A stretch of DNA of 64,000 bases from Bacteroidia bacterium (GCA_037045145.1 JBAOIA010000011.1:496001-560000), one strand, 5' to 3'. Counted from the first letter of the stretch, positions 8,271 through 17,776 are shown. Numbers and translations are program-made. The notes: generated from the sequence alone by a model not told the origin.

Positions 8271-9830
8271 ATGCGACTAAAAAAACTGGTTTACTCCATT
8301 GCTCTTTTATTGCCGTTCATAGGTAATGCACAGGTAGTTGATAACACACAACCCAATTCCGGTGATCCTATTGCTGCCATGCTCGACAGCTTAGTGTCTA
8401 TTCGTAACGTTGTGCGACTGAGCGAAACAAACTTTCAGCAGCCTCCTGTTTTTAGTGAAAACGATGCCGTACTTTCTGATGCTTTTATTCAGGAAAGGAT
8501 TTCAAAAATTTCGACACCCATACCTTTAACCTACAATTATCAGGTAAAAAATTATATAAAGCTTTATGCTTCACAACGGGCACAGTTGACATCACGGGTA
8601 CTTGGTTTGTCCCGATTATACTTTCCGTATTTTGAACAAATGCTTGACAAGTACAATCTTCCTGTTGAATTAAAATATCTGGCAATTGTTGAATCGGCAC
8701 TAAACCCAACAGCAGTATCGTCAGCAGGTGCAACAGGTATATGGCAGTTTATGTTTAACACCGGAAAAATGTATGGGCTGAACATTAACTCTTATATTGA
8801 TGAACGAAGAGATGTGCGTTTGGCAACCGATGCTGCATGCCGCTATTTTCAGGATATGTATGCTATTTATGGCGATTGGTTGCTGGTAATAGCATCTTAC
8901 AACTGTGGACCGGGTAATGTTAACCGTGCCATAGCACGTGCAGGTGGTAGCAAAAACTTTTGGGAGATCAGTCGTTTTCTTCCGGCAGAAACCAGAGGTT
9001 ATGTTCCTGCTTTTATTGGTGCTACCTATGTAATGTATTATGCCAATGAATATAACATTACTCCCATAGCACCTACATTCACCTATTTTAATGTTGATAC
9101 GGTTGGTGTGAAAAATAAAATCTCGTTTCGTCAGTTAAGTCAAACACTAAACATACCTTATGATGTGATTGCATTTTTAAATCCAATTTATAAACGCAAT
9201 ATGATTCCCGGTGAGGGCAACAGACTTTATCTTCCAACAGAAAAGATAAGCATGTATTTAGCAAACGAAGAGAGTCTTTATGCTGCTAGCGGCACAGAGT
9301 TGCAACCATCATCATTTGCTATAGCCGATGATGTTGGCTATGTGCAGGTGAAACAACATGTAAAAGTTCGTAAGGGGGAAAATTTATACACTTTTGCCAG
9401 AAGAAATGATTGCTCTGCAAAGCAGGTAAAGAAATGGAATGGTTTAAGGTCAAACTATATTAAGGCAGGACAGAAACTGGTTGTTTATGCAACTATAAAG
9501 CAAAAATCTACACCAGTTGAGAATACCACTTCAACTGCTGCTAATGATAAAGCAGACTCGGTAAATGAAAATAACACAGTTAAGGCAGATTCTGCATCTC
9601 AAACAGAAACAGATGCGGTTACTACTGAGAACAAAACAACGCAAGTAAGCCAGGCACAAAGTGCTGCATCAAAATATATTATCCACTTAGTTCAGCCGGG
9701 TGACACACTTTGGAACATTGCAAAGCGCTATGATGGTATTACTGTTGAACTACTCAAAGAGGTAAATAATTTTACGCCACAATCAACACTGAAAGTTGGA
9801 AGTAAATTAAAAATTCCTACGGCAGGTTAA
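8271..9830 (+). CDS. Membrane-bound lytic murein transglycosylase (MltD-like) with two LysM domains
   Basis: Periplasmic/outer-membrane enzyme that cleaves peptidoglycan glycan strands to 1,6-anhydro-muropeptides. Signal peptide ends at GNAQ (residues 18-21). The SLT domain carries the catalytic Glu in VESALNP (E141) and the GATGIWQF motif (153-160); the YNCGPGNVNRA motif follows. Two LysM peptidoglycan-binding repeats sit at about 355-400 and 471-517, separated by a Thr/Asn-rich linker. The arrangement matches MltD. Single-gene unit, convergent with cvpA. Confidence 0.9.
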   Translation: MRLKKLVYSIALLLPFIGNAQVVDNTQPNSGDPIAAMLDSLVSIRNVVRLSETNFQQPPVFSENDAVLSDAFIQERISKISTPIPLTYNYQVKNYIKLYASQRAQLTSRVLGLSRLYFPYFEQMLDKYNLPVELKYLAIVESALNPTAVSSAGATGIWQFMFNTGKMYGLNINSYIDERRDVRLATDAACRYFQDMYAIYGDWLLVIASYNCGPGNVNRAIARAGGSKNFWEISRFLPAETRGYVPAFIGATYVMYYANEYNITPIAPTFTYFNVDTVGVKNKISFRQLSQTLNIPYDVIAFLNPIYKRNMIPGEGNRLYLPTEKISMYLANEESLYAASGTELQPSSFAIADDVGYVQVKQHVKVRKGENLYTFARRNDCSAKQVKKWNGLRSNYIKAGQKLVVYATIKQKSTPVENTTSTAANDKADSVNENNTVKADSASQTETDAVTTENKTTQVSQAQSAASKYIIHLVQPGDTLWNIAKRYDGITVELLKEVNNFTPQSTLKVGSKLKIPTAG

Positions 9831-9848
9831 TTTTGTTTTAGTGTATTA

Positions 9849-10370
9849 TTAATGATTAGCATTTTCAATGTGCTGACGAAATTCGTTTTTAATATCCTGT
9901 AGCGCAGGAGTCAGAAAAGTTGATGTTTTTAGGACAGGTTCGTAGAGTTTAGATTCTTTTTTAGTCTGCGTATTGATAAAGTTGAGATGTGGTTCAAGTG
10001 ATTTGAGTAGCCATAGGAATACGCTCAACACCAAAGCATATTTCAGTAAGCCAAAAACTCCTCCTATAATTTTATTGAAAAGATTAAGGTCACCTGCTTT
10101 GAGAATACCTTCGAGCAAGCGGGCATAAAGAATAAACACGGCCATAATTATTCCAGTCACAATAAAGAAGCCTACCCAAGCAGGCAGGGCGCTGTCTTTG
10201 TTTACCAGTTGAAATATCCAGCCTTGTACCAACCCCGAAAATTTGAAAGCAACATAAAGTCCTGCAATGAGTCCAAGAATCATGGCAATCTCATAAATAA
10301 TGCCGCGCGTGAAACCTTTATATGCACCCCAGAGTAATGGCACTGCTAAAAACAAATCAAGAATATTCAT
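9849..10370 (-). CDS. CvpA family inner-membrane protein
   Basis: Four hydrophobic helices in about 173 aa, with the family opening MNILDLFLAVPLLWGAYKGFTRG and IYEIAMILGLIAGLYVA. CvpA proteins are linked in proteobacteria to colicin V export and envelope stress; the molecular role is unknown. The start is set at MNILD (10370) because family members open this way; an ATG at 10391 would add seven residues. Downstream of and same strand as the PfkB gene, about 100 bases apart. Confidence 0.8.
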   Translation of the reverse strand: MNILDLFLAVPLLWGAYKGFTRGIIYEIAMILGLIAGLYVAFKFSGLVQGWIFQLVNKDSALPAWVGFFIVTGIIMAVFILYARLLEGILKAGDLNLFNKIIGGVFGLLKYALVLSVFLWLLKSLEPHLNFINTQTKKESKLYEPVLKTSTFLTPALQDIKNEFRQHIENANH

Positions 10371-10466
10371 GCTATCGAATAGTACGCTCAAAGTAAGCGA
10401 TGCCGCTGTAAACTATATACAGCATCAGCAGAAAATACCAAACAATAAATTGTTGAAAGGTGTTGA

Positions 10467-11390
10467 TTAAACCAAGGTAATATCAAACTGAACCAATTCA
10501 ATAAATTCCTGAATGCGTTCGTTGAGTTCATCACTATCTAAATTCATTATTCTTTCTGTACCGAATTTTTCTACGCAAAAAGAAGCCATTGCAGAACCGT
10601 AGATGATGGCACGCTTCATACTGCTGAAAGAGATGTCGCGTGTTTTGGCAAGATAGCCAATGAAGCCCCCCGCAAAAGTATCACCTGCGCCAGTGGGGTC
10701 AAACACATCTTCTAATGGAAGTGCAGGAGCAAAAAATACTTCGTTGTTGTGAAAGAGAAGGGCACCATGTTCGCCCTTTTTAATGATAAGATATTTTGGA
10801 CCCATGGTTAAAATCTTCTTAGCAGCTTTTACCAAGGAATATTCGTTGGTGAGTTGTCGTGCTTCGGCATCGTTGATGGTGAGCACATCTATCATTGAAA
10901 TGTTCTTTAGCAAATCGTCCATTGCCATATCCATCCAAAAGTTCATGGTGTCCATGACAATAAGTTTTGGACGTTTGTGCAAACGCTCTATTACCTGCAA
11001 CTGAATTTTAGGCATAAGGTTGCCAAGCATAAGGAATTCGCAGTCCTGATAGCTTTCGGGTATAATGGGGTCGAAGTTGGCAAGGACGTTGAGTTGGGTG
11101 TCTAACGTGTCACGGCTGTTCATGTCTGTATGATAACGGCCACTCCAAAAGAAAGATTTTTCACCCTCAATAATCTGCAGACCTTCTGTGCGGATGTTGT
11201 GGTTGTTGAAATCCTGAATGGTGCTTTGGGGAAAGTCATCGCCAACAACACCAACAAGATTTATTTTAGGGGCAAAGTAGGATGCTGCAAGTGAGGCATA
11301 GGTGGCAGCACCACCAATAATTTTATCTGTTTTTCCAAAAGGCGTTTCTATTGCATCGAAGGCAACTGTTCCAACAACAAGTAATGACAT
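10467..11390 (-). CDS. PfkB family carbohydrate/nucleoside kinase
   Basis: Ribokinase-fold kinase of 307 aa. The N-terminal GGAATYASLA (26-35) is the substrate-side signature, and DPTGAGDTFAGG (231-242) gives the anion hole and the catalytic base D237. Substrate (ribose, fructose, adenosine or another sugar) cannot be assigned; the short lid region and FWSGRYH suggest a relative of the bacterial adenosine/sugar kinase branch. An exact -7 promoter element lies 24 bases upstream. Confidence 0.8.
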   Translation of the reverse strand: MSLLVVGTVAFDAIETPFGKTDKIIGGAATYASLAASYFAPKINLVGVVGDDFPQSTIQDFNNHNIRTEGLQIIEGEKSFFWSGRYHTDMNSRDTLDTQLNVLANFDPIIPESYQDCEFLMLGNLMPKIQLQVIERLHKRPKLIVMDTMNFWMDMAMDDLLKNISMIDVLTINDAEARQLTNEYSLVKAAKKILTMGPKYLIIKKGEHGALLFHNNEVFFAPALPLEDVFDPTGAGDTFAGGFIGYLAKTRDISFSSMKRAIIYGSAMASFCVEKFGTERIMNLDSDELNERIQEFIELVQFDITLV

Positions 11391-11413
11391 GATATGAGTT
11401 TGAAAATTTTGCG

Positions 11414-11421
11414 CAAAGCTA
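11414..11421 (-). promoter_or_regulatory. -7 element of the PfkB kinase gene
   Basis: On the minus strand this reads TAGCTTTG, an exact TAnnTTTG, 23 bases before the ATG at 11390. Confidence 0.45.
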
Positions 11422-11558
11422 ATACTATTATTCGTTTTTGAGATTTTGTTCTTTAATCAGGTTTTGCAGCCATGAAATTACAGCAACTGAAAATCTTCAT
11501 TAAAAAAATAAACAGATATATCTATCTTTAAGCCTTAATCTTTTAAAATATAAAAATC

Positions 11559-12101
11559 ATGTTAGAACAATTATTTAATCTGGTAAAAGAAAATGCCGGA
11601 GAGGCTATCATCAACAATCAGGCAATACCGAACGAACAAAACGATGCAGCCATTAATCAGGCTACGGAAGGAATTATTAGTGGATTGAAATCGCAATTGG
11701 CATCGGGCAATATTAGTGAGGTTGCGCAACTATTAGGTGGACAAAATAATGCAGCAACTGCAGGGGTTACGAATGCAATTTCATCGCAGGTGTCACAGGG
11801 GATGATGGAAAAATTTGGTTTGTCAGGCAACAGCGCAGGTTCTATAGTGTCGTCACTTATTCCTGTTGTGCTAAGTAAGTTGATTTCGAAAACGAATGAT
11901 CCAAACGATAAGAGTTTTGATCTGAATGGTATTTTTAATCATCTTAGTAATGGGAAAACACAAGGTATGGATTTATCGAGTATATTGGGTTCTGTGACAG
12001 GTAATAATGGCGGAGGCGGAATAGGCAATGTACTTGGTTCTGTGATGGGCGGAGATAAAAACGCTGCACTAGGTGGACTGATGGATATTTTTAAGAAATA
12101 G
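11559..12101 (+). CDS. DUF937-like glycine/alanine-rich protein
   Basis: Cytosolic-looking protein of 180 aa without a signal peptide. It opens MLEQLFNLVKENAGEAI, has an amphipathic helical core (VSQGMMEKFGLSGNSAGSIVSSLIPVVLSKL) and ends in Gly-rich repeats (LGSVTGNNGGGGIGNVLGSVMGG) before DIFKK. This layout resembles DUF937/YidB proteins, whose function is unknown. Monocistronic, closed by the strong terminator at 12133-12180. Confidence 0.6.
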   Translation: MLEQLFNLVKENAGEAIINNQAIPNEQNDAAINQATEGIISGLKSQLASGNISEVAQLLGGQNNAATAGVTNAISSQVSQGMMEKFGLSGNSAGSIVSSLIPVVLSKLISKTNDPNDKSFDLNGIFNHLSNGKTQGMDLSSILGSVTGNNGGGGIGNVLGSVMGGDKNAALGGLMDIFKK

Positions 12102-12132
12102 GAAAATAAATATCTCAGTATCAAAATTCATA

Positions 12133-12180
12133 AAAAATCCCTTCAGTTCTATCAAATTGATTTTGCTGAAGGGATTTTTA
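12133..12180. terminator. Strong bidirectional terminator
   Basis: A 14-bp perfect stem (AAAAATCCCTTCAG / CTGAAGGGATTTTT) with a 19-nt loop, A-rich on one side and T-rich on the other. It lies 30 bases after the DUF937-like gene and also beyond the end of the convergent thioesterase operon. Confidence 0.75.
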
Positions 12181-12258
12181 ATTCTAAACTTTTAAAGCTT
12201 CAGCGCAACAATTCTTAAATCGAACTTTCTAACTTTAATACATTTTAAGTTTCTATAC

Positions 12259-12693
12259 TCAAACCGATAAATGCAAGCGTCCAACGGCAATGGTCATTCT
12301 GCTGATGCAAACGGGTTGATTTTTTTCGTTTAGAATTTCTATTGTCCAGACCTGTGTTTTTTTTCCAAGATGAAAGGGTTTTGCAGTGCCGTAAACGAAG
12401 CCTTCTTTTACGGGTCGCACGTGGTTGGCATTGATTTCCATGCCAACAGCAACGTATGTGTTGTCTTTTAATGTTAGAAATGCACCAATGCTTGCCAACG
12501 ATTCTGCAAGTGCGCAAGAGGCACCTCCATGTAATATACCCATGGGTTGACAAGTACGGTGGTCAACAGACATTTTTCCTTTAACAACATTGTTGTCAAT
12601 GGAAGTTATTTCGATGCCTAGGTAACCAAGCATGGTATTGCTTTCTAATTTTTTTACATCTTGCAATGTATAGTTGCCAAAAATAGAATTCAT
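12259..12693 (-). CDS. Hotdog-fold acyl-CoA thioesterase (PaaI/MenI type)
   Basis: 144 aa. The active-site phrase QPMGILHGGASCALAES contains H55-G-G and the catalytic Glu E64, as in PaaI, EntH and DHNA-CoA hydrolases. LGIEITSID at the start and the VRPVKEGFVYGTAKPFHLGKK strand are also typical. Bacteroidota use menaquinone, so a DHNA-CoA hydrolase role is possible, but no men gene is nearby. The ATG overlaps the stop of the upstream gene by one base (TAATG), which implies translational coupling. Confidence 0.8.
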   Translation of the reverse strand: MNSIFGNYTLQDVKKLESNTMLGYLGIEITSIDNNVVKGKMSVDHRTCQPMGILHGGASCALAESLASIGAFLTLKDNTYVAVGMEINANHVRPVKEGFVYGTAKPFHLGKKTQVWTIEILNEKNQPVCISRMTIAVGRLHLSV

Positions 12694-13349
12694 TATTTGC
12701 TTTTTTTAGATGGAAAAACTGTGCGATAAATTTCATCTACAAAAATTTTAAGGCGCAGAATGTAGAGTGGTGACGATAAGTTATCGGTGAGTTGTTTGTT
12801 ATTTTTAAGCATTATACGATAGCCCACGCCAAAACCCACGCCCACCCAACGGATGACTTTATAGTGTCCTGTTATGGCAGGTTCAAATAAAATAATGTTT
12901 CCTTGTCTGGCTTTGTTATTGGCTTTTATTCCATCGGGATATTCGTAGTAGCTTGTGCCAAAGCCAAAGTGCATCGGGACATTTATTTGCCATGGGTCGT
13001 TCCTGTAAATAACATATTCAATGCCTGTAGTAAAATAGTTGCTGCGGACTTCGCCACGATAGAATTTATTTGGTTTTATCTGCAAGCTGTCCACTACATC
13101 GGTAAATAGTTTCATATAACCCATACTGAATTTTACACGCTTGCCAAAATCCAACCCTGTTTTAAAACCAATGGCATTGGCACCACGACTGCGAACAAAA
13201 GAGTTATATCCATCTAACTGAAAAAACGGTTTGGGTTTTTGTTGAAATAAATAAGTAAGCGTGTCGCGCAGTTGAGCATGCACATTGACACTGCATGAAA
13301 GCAGTGCAACAATTGTGATTAGCACATATTTTATTTTTTTTGAAGACAT
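12693..13349 (-). CDS. Secreted/outer-membrane protein of unknown function
   Basis: Start chosen at MSSKKIKYVLITIV (13349), which opens a clean signal peptide ending NVHAQ; a longer frame from 13418 would place 23 odd residues before it. The mature part, about 190 aa, has alternating polar/hydrophobic strands rich in Tyr, Phe and Gly (for example GFKTGLDFGKRVKFSMGYMKLF, truncated reading), as in small 8-stranded barrels. No family recognised. First gene of a two-gene unit with the thioesterase; an exact -7 element lies 13 bases upstream. Confidence 0.6.
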   Translation of the reverse strand: MSSKKIKYVLITIVALLSCSVNVHAQLRDTLTYLFQQKPKPFFQLDGYNSFVRSRGANAIGFKTGLDFGKRVKFSMGYMKLFTDVVDSLQIKPNKFYRGEVRSNYFTTGIEYVIYRNDPWQINVPMHFGFGTSYYEYPDGIKANNKARQGNIILFEPAITGHYKVIRWVGVGFGVGYRIMLKNNKQLTDNLSSPLYILRLKIFVDEIYRTVFPSKKSK

Positions 13350-13362
13350 TGTACCGACAGAA

Positions 13363-13370
13363 CAAAAATA
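13363..13370 (-). promoter_or_regulatory. -7 element of the barrel-thioesterase operon
   Basis: TATTTTTG on the minus strand, an exact TAnnTTTG, 13 bases before the chosen start at 13349. It lies inside the longer alternative frame, which supports the shorter start. Confidence 0.5.
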
Positions 13371-13484
13371 TAAAGGGACACAGTTTAATTTAGGAATAAT
13401 TAATTTGCTTACTAACAATTTTAAATGAATTACAAAACTGACGGAGGTCAGTGAGTAAGAAAGTAAAAGTATGTTTAACTTTTA

Positions 13485-13492
13485 TAACTTTG
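13485..13492 (+). promoter_or_regulatory. -7 element of the E2 (odhB) gene
   Basis: TAACTTTG, an exact TAnnTTTG, 56 bases before the ATG at 13549. Confidence 0.45.
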
Positions 13493-13548
13493 CAAGCAAT
13501 GAATAATTTTTGCAGAATGAAAAAGCAACGAAAATTAAATATTAAACA

Positions 13549-14772
13549 ATGAAAGTAGAAATTAAAGTTCCGAGCCCGGGTGAGAGTATTACAGAAGTGC
13601 AGATAGCACGTTGGATAAAAAAAGATGGCGATTATGTTGAGCGTGATGAAGAGATTGCAGAGATTGATTCGGATAAGGCAACACTATCACTGGTAGCGGA
13701 AGCAGATGGTGTTTTGAAAACACTTGTTGGCGAAGGAGAGAATATTGCTGTTGGCTCTATTGTTTGTACCATAGACACAGATGCAAAACCTGTTACAAAT
13801 GCAAAAGTTAGTAAAGAAGAAAAGCCTAAGGAAGATAAACCAAAAGAAGTAAAACCTGCTGTAGCTGCTAAGTCAGAAGGATATGCTTCAGGTACTCCGT
13901 CTGTTGCTGCAGCTAAGATGATGAAAGAAAATAATTTAAAAAGTGAAAATGTGCAGGCAACGGGCAAAGGTGGACGTATTACAAAAGGTGATGTGTTACA
14001 AACATTACAAACACCTGCTGCGGTACAAACAGTACCACAGTCACGAGAGCAACGAAGAGAAAAAATGACAATGTTGCGTACAAAACTTTCGCAGCGCCTG
14101 GTTGCCGTAAAACAAGAGACAGCAATGCTTACAACTTTTAACGAAGTTGATATGAGCGCTATTATGAACATCAGAAAACAATACAAAGATGTTTTTAAAG
14201 AAAAGCATGGTGTAGGGTTAGGCTTTATGTCTTTTTTTACAAAAGCTGTTTGTGAAGCGTTAAAGTCTTTTCCGGCAGTGAATGCACAAATTGACGGTGA
14301 AGAAATTTTATATCACAACTATTGTGATGTAGGCATTGCAGTGAGTGCACCCAAAGGGTTGATGGTTCCGATTATTCGCAGTGCAGAAACATTGTCACTT
14401 GCACAAATAGAACAACAGGTGATAGACCTGGCCACCAAAGCCCGCGACAGTAAACTGACTATTGATGAAATGACGGGAGGAACTTTTACCATAACTAATG
14501 GTGGTGTGTTTGGCTCTATGCTGTCAACACCGATTATTAATCCACCACAGAGTGCAATTTTAGGAATGCATAACATTGTTGAACGTCCTGTTGCAGTGAA
14601 TGGAGAAATAGTTATTCGGCCTGTTATGTATGTTGCATTATCGTACGATCATAGAATTATTGATGGCAGAGAGTCTGTTGGATTTTTAGTAAAAGTTAAG
14701 CAGATGCTTGAAGAACCTGTAAAAATGTTGTTTGAAGGCAATGACCCAATTAAAGTATTACTACATTTGTAA
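13549..14772 (+). CDS. odhB: 2-oxoglutarate dehydrogenase E2, dihydrolipoyl succinyltransferase
   Basis: Core of the 2-oxoglutarate dehydrogenase complex of the TCA cycle; transfers succinyl from lipoamide to CoA. Three parts are visible: an N-terminal lipoyl domain with the lipoylated Lys in DSDKATL (K43), a Lys/Pro/Glu-rich hinge (about 80-112), an E1/E3-binding domain (about 116-155, TPSVAAAKMMKENNL) and the acyltransferase with SYDHRIIDGR (H368, D372). At 407 aa it has succinyltransferase length, and the single lipoyl domain and VNAQIDGEEI agree. The E1 gene, usually directly upstream, is absent: the upstream gene is divergent. Confidence 0.92.
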   Translation: MKVEIKVPSPGESITEVQIARWIKKDGDYVERDEEIAEIDSDKATLSLVAEADGVLKTLVGEGENIAVGSIVCTIDTDAKPVTNAKVSKEEKPKEDKPKEVKPAVAAKSEGYASGTPSVAAAKMMKENNLKSENVQATGKGGRITKGDVLQTLQTPAAVQTVPQSREQRREKMTMLRTKLSQRLVAVKQETAMLTTFNEVDMSAIMNIRKQYKDVFKEKHGVGLGFMSFFTKAVCEALKSFPAVNAQIDGEEILYHNYCDVGIAVSAPKGLMVPIIRSAETLSLAQIEQQVIDLATKARDSKLTIDEMTGGTFTITNGGVFGSMLSTPIINPPQSAILGMHNIVERPVAVNGEIVIRPVMYVALSYDHRIIDGRESVGFLVKVKQMLEEPVKMLFEGNDPIKVLLHL

Positions 14773-14799
14773 CCACTTTTCTTTTACCAATAAACAAAA

Positions 14800-14826
14800 A
14801 GAGGCTGCCTGAATAAGGCAGCCTCT
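14800..14826. terminator. Bidirectional terminator between odhB and the S46 peptidase
   Basis: A perfect 11-bp stem (AGAGGCTGCCT / AGGCAGCCTCT) with a 5-nt loop, A-run before and T-rich tract after. It serves two convergent genes. Confidence 0.8.
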
Positions 14827-14848
14827 GCTATTTTATTTTGTGTTGTAT

Positions 14849-17008
14849 TTATTCAACAACTTTCATTTCGTCAACAATGTGTTTGGCTCCACCAAATTTG
14901 TCAATACAAAACAACACATATCTGATATCCACACAGATGGTGCGTTTGTATTCTTCATCATATTTAATATCACCGCTCATAGCCTCCCAGTTGCCATCGA
15001 ATGCAAGTCCGATGATTTCGCCATTGCCATTGATAACAGGACTTCCGCTGTTGCCACCTGTAATGTCGTTGTTTGTAAGAAAACAGGTATTTAATGTTCC
15101 GTTGCTGCCATAGCGACCATAATCTTTTTTGTTGTACAGTTCAACTATCTTTTCAGGAACTTTAAACTCTGTATTGCTGTTATCCATTTTTTGCATCACA
15201 CCTTCTATGGTTGTAAAATAACTGTACTTAACAGCATCGGCAGGATCGTAAGCGCGCACAGAGCCATAACTTAAACGCATGGTACTGTTGGCATCGGGAT
15301 ATAATTTTTTCTCAGGCATCATTTCACGCAAACCTTCAATATATAACCTGTTGTTGGCAGCCAATGCCAAATCAATGGTACGAATAGGAGCACGGAAGTT
15401 GTCATCATAAAAGTTCAATTGTGTACTTATGAGTTTAAATGCAGGATCGTTTTTAAGTTTCTTTGCCGAAGGATTTTCTAAGAAAGCAAGCACCTTGGTT
15501 TTATCTGAAAAAATACTCTTTGCAAAAACTGCAGCTGCCATTTTATTGTAATCGTCTTTGTATTTTTTTGCCATTTCTGCAAAGATGGACGCCTGCTGAT
15601 CTTTTGCAATATCATTGGCAAACGCTTTAACCAAAACAGCAAAAACTTTTTGGTCAACACCGGCATCATACTCTTCAAAATAATCATCAACTCTTGATTT
15701 AAGCATTGCTGCTTTTGCTTTTATGTCATCTGTATTAGGTTCTTTTTCGTTAAGTGCTTTGTCTAAAGCAGAAAACGAAAACGCATAACGCAAAATTTCT
15801 GTTCCCATTAATGCCTCTGAAGTGTAAACACGAAGTTTAGCATATTTTCTTGCGTTGTCATATGATTGTTGTAGGTTACCCATTACAAATCCATAGTGCA
15901 ATCTTCTTTTTTTATCAGCGTTAACCCATGTAGTGAATTGATTTTCGAGGTTGCGTTTTTGCTCAACAACTTTCATTCTTTTTAACTGCTTCTGCTGACC
16001 GATAAAATATTTCCAGTAGTTACTTACCTGATTGCGTTTTGCCTGATATTTAATTCTTATGGCATCATTATCTGCCATAGCATTGTTGATGACATCTAAT
16101 CTTTTGGTGCGAAGTTTCACTAATGATGGACTTGTAATATCAAGACCATTTTCAATGCTGTATGATGTAGCATAACGATCGGTTCTTCCCGGATAGCCCA
16201 TAATCATTGCAAAATCACCTTCTTTAACTCCTTTAATACTTACAGGAAAATAGTATTTAGATTTTAGTGGAATATTTTCTTTAGCAAACTTAGCCGGTTT
16301 TCCATCGGGTGAGGTGTAAATACGAAACATAGAAAAATCACCTGTCTGACGTGGCCACATCCAGTTATCGGTGTCGCCACCAAAGTTTCCAATGCTCATG
16401 GGAGGAGTTCCAACCAAACGTACATCTTCATATTTTTCGTAAACGAATAAATAATATTCATTGCCACCATACATAGCACGAACATCTGCAGTATAAAACG
16501 CATTATCTGCAGTTGCTTCTTTAGTCAGTTTAGAAAATATTCCGGGCAATTTAGCTTGCAAATCTGCTTCGGAAAGGGTGTCACTGAGTTCGGCTTTTAC
16601 TTTTTGAGTAACATCTTCCATGCGGATAAGGAACTTTACAGAAAGTCCTGGAGCAGGAAGTTCTTTATCGCGGGCAGTTGCCCAAAAGCCATTCGTCAAA
16701 TAATCATGATCCAAACTACTCAGTGATTGAATGTAGTCAAGTCCGCAGTGATGGTTGGTAAGTATTAATCCATCGGGAGAGACAATTTCGCCTGTACAAC
16801 CACCACCAAAGTGAATGATTCCGTCTTTCATTGAAGATTTGTTGATGTTATAAATATCATCAGCCGTGAGCTTAAAGCCCATCTTTTGCATGTCTGCCTC
16901 ATTAAGTTGTTTTAATGTTGACAGCAGCCACATGCCTTCATCGGCACGTAACAATGTAGTAAAAAACAGCGCACAAGCCGTAAAAAACAGTCGTAATTTA
17001 TAATTCAT
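14849..17008 (-). CDS. S46 family dipeptidyl-peptidase (DPP7-like)
   Basis: Periplasmic exopeptidase of 719 aa that removes N-terminal dipeptides, used by Bacteroidota to feed on peptides. The signal peptide ends near LLRADEG. The chymotrypsin-like triad is split as in the family: LTNHHC supplies the His (H87) and GGNSGSP the Ser (S654), with a helical domain of about 250 residues in between. In characterised members, the residue after FD shortly behind the Ser sets P1 preference (Gly in DPP7, Arg in DPP11). Here it is FDGNWEAMSGD (G672), so hydrophobic P1 residues are expected. Specificity is inferred from that residue alone. Confidence 0.88.
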   Translation of the reverse strand: MNYKLRLFFTACALFFTTLLRADEGMWLLSTLKQLNEADMQKMGFKLTADDIYNINKSSMKDGIIHFGGGCTGEIVSPDGLILTNHHCGLDYIQSLSSLDHDYLTNGFWATARDKELPAPGLSVKFLIRMEDVTQKVKAELSDTLSEADLQAKLPGIFSKLTKEATADNAFYTADVRAMYGGNEYYLFVYEKYEDVRLVGTPPMSIGNFGGDTDNWMWPRQTGDFSMFRIYTSPDGKPAKFAKENIPLKSKYYFPVSIKGVKEGDFAMIMGYPGRTDRYATSYSIENGLDITSPSLVKLRTKRLDVINNAMADNDAIRIKYQAKRNQVSNYWKYFIGQQKQLKRMKVVEQKRNLENQFTTWVNADKKRRLHYGFVMGNLQQSYDNARKYAKLRVYTSEALMGTEILRYAFSFSALDKALNEKEPNTDDIKAKAAMLKSRVDDYFEEYDAGVDQKVFAVLVKAFANDIAKDQQASIFAEMAKKYKDDYNKMAAAVFAKSIFSDKTKVLAFLENPSAKKLKNDPAFKLISTQLNFYDDNFRAPIRTIDLALAANNRLYIEGLREMMPEKKLYPDANSTMRLSYGSVRAYDPADAVKYSYFTTIEGVMQKMDNSNTEFKVPEKIVELYNKKDYGRYGSNGTLNTCFLTNNDITGGNSGSPVINGNGEIIGLAFDGNWEAMSGDIKYDEEYKRTICVDIRYVLFCIDKFGGAKHIVDEMKVVE

Positions 17009-17266
17009 AATTTAAAAGATTTTATGTGGCGAATATCTGTATTTTTATTCTTATAATAGTTAAAAACTTGTTAATGACAGAGGAATAAAATCCGTTCACA
17101 AGTTTATTCTGTTTTATGCCGATATTTTAACAATCAAATTTTGACAAAAGCCGATGATTTTTTTCAAAAGCCACGAATCGTTTATTCGTAATTTTATCAT
17201 GTTGAAAAAGGCAGACGTAAAACTTAATAAAGTAACATCTGAGTTATTTATTTGGATTTGATTGAT

Positions 17267-17274
17267 TAAATTTG
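17267..17274 (+). promoter_or_regulatory. -7 element of the 156-aa lipoprotein gene
   Basis: TAAATTTG, an exact TAnnTTTG, 31 bases before the ATG at 17306. The rest of the 297-base gap to the divergent S46 gene holds only a weak hairpin (ACGAAT/ATTCGT near 17175). Confidence 0.45.
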
Positions 17275-17305
17275 ACAACAAAAGAAAAAGTAAAATCCCG
17301 GTTAT

Positions 17306-17776
17306 ATGAATAATCTAAAAATATTTTTTATTGCAAGTGCAGGAATGTTTGTTTTATCATGTTGTGGAACAAAGCAAAGTAATAACTCAAGTGTAGAGAA
17401 AGTGAGCAAGGCTGTAAATGATGAGCCTGTACAGTACGACCCCGATGAAACTATAGAACTGGATAATGGTCAGAAGTGGAAGGTCAATGAAGAGATGAAG
17501 CCTTTTGTTGAGGAAGGCAAAAAAATATTGAATGAATATATACGGAATGAAGATAGTGACTATACCGGCTTAGCTGCAGCACTCAGTGAGCAAGATAATA
17601 AGTTGATTGAAAGTTGTACAATGGAGGGAAAAAGTCATGAGGAGTTACATAAGTGGCTACATCCACATTTAGATATAATATCAGACCTTGAGAGCACAAA
17701 AGATACAACACAAGCAAAAAAGTTGGTGGAACAACTTAGGGCTTCTTATGTTGATTTTGAAAAATACTTTCAGTAA
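17306..17776 (+). CDS. Small lipoprotein of unknown function
   Basis: 156 aa. A signal sequence ends in the lipobox VLSC (C19, with a second Cys at 20), so the mature protein is probably anchored by lipid. The rest is acidic and helical (DEPVQYDPDETIELDNGQKW, then KIL..YI) and ends in SYVDFEKYFQ. The repeated pattern of helices could be a helical bundle like those of small heavy-metal-sensing or Cpx-type proteins, but no family was recognised. Lies 105 bases upstream of the antiporter gene on the same strand. Confidence 0.65.
   Translation: MNNLKIFFIASAGMFVLSCCGTKQSNNSSVEKVSKAVNDEPVQYDPDETIELDNGQKWKVNEEMKPFVEEGKKILNEYIRNEDSDYTGLAAALSEQDNKLIESCTMEGKSHEELHKWLHPHLDIISDLESTKDTTQAKKLVEQLRASYVDFEKYFQ

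Noticed and set aside
13632..14186. 184-codon minus-strand frame opposite the E2 gene
   Set aside because: Antisense shadow of the Lys/Ala/Pro-rich linker; no start context or domain, and the E2 gene is unambiguous.
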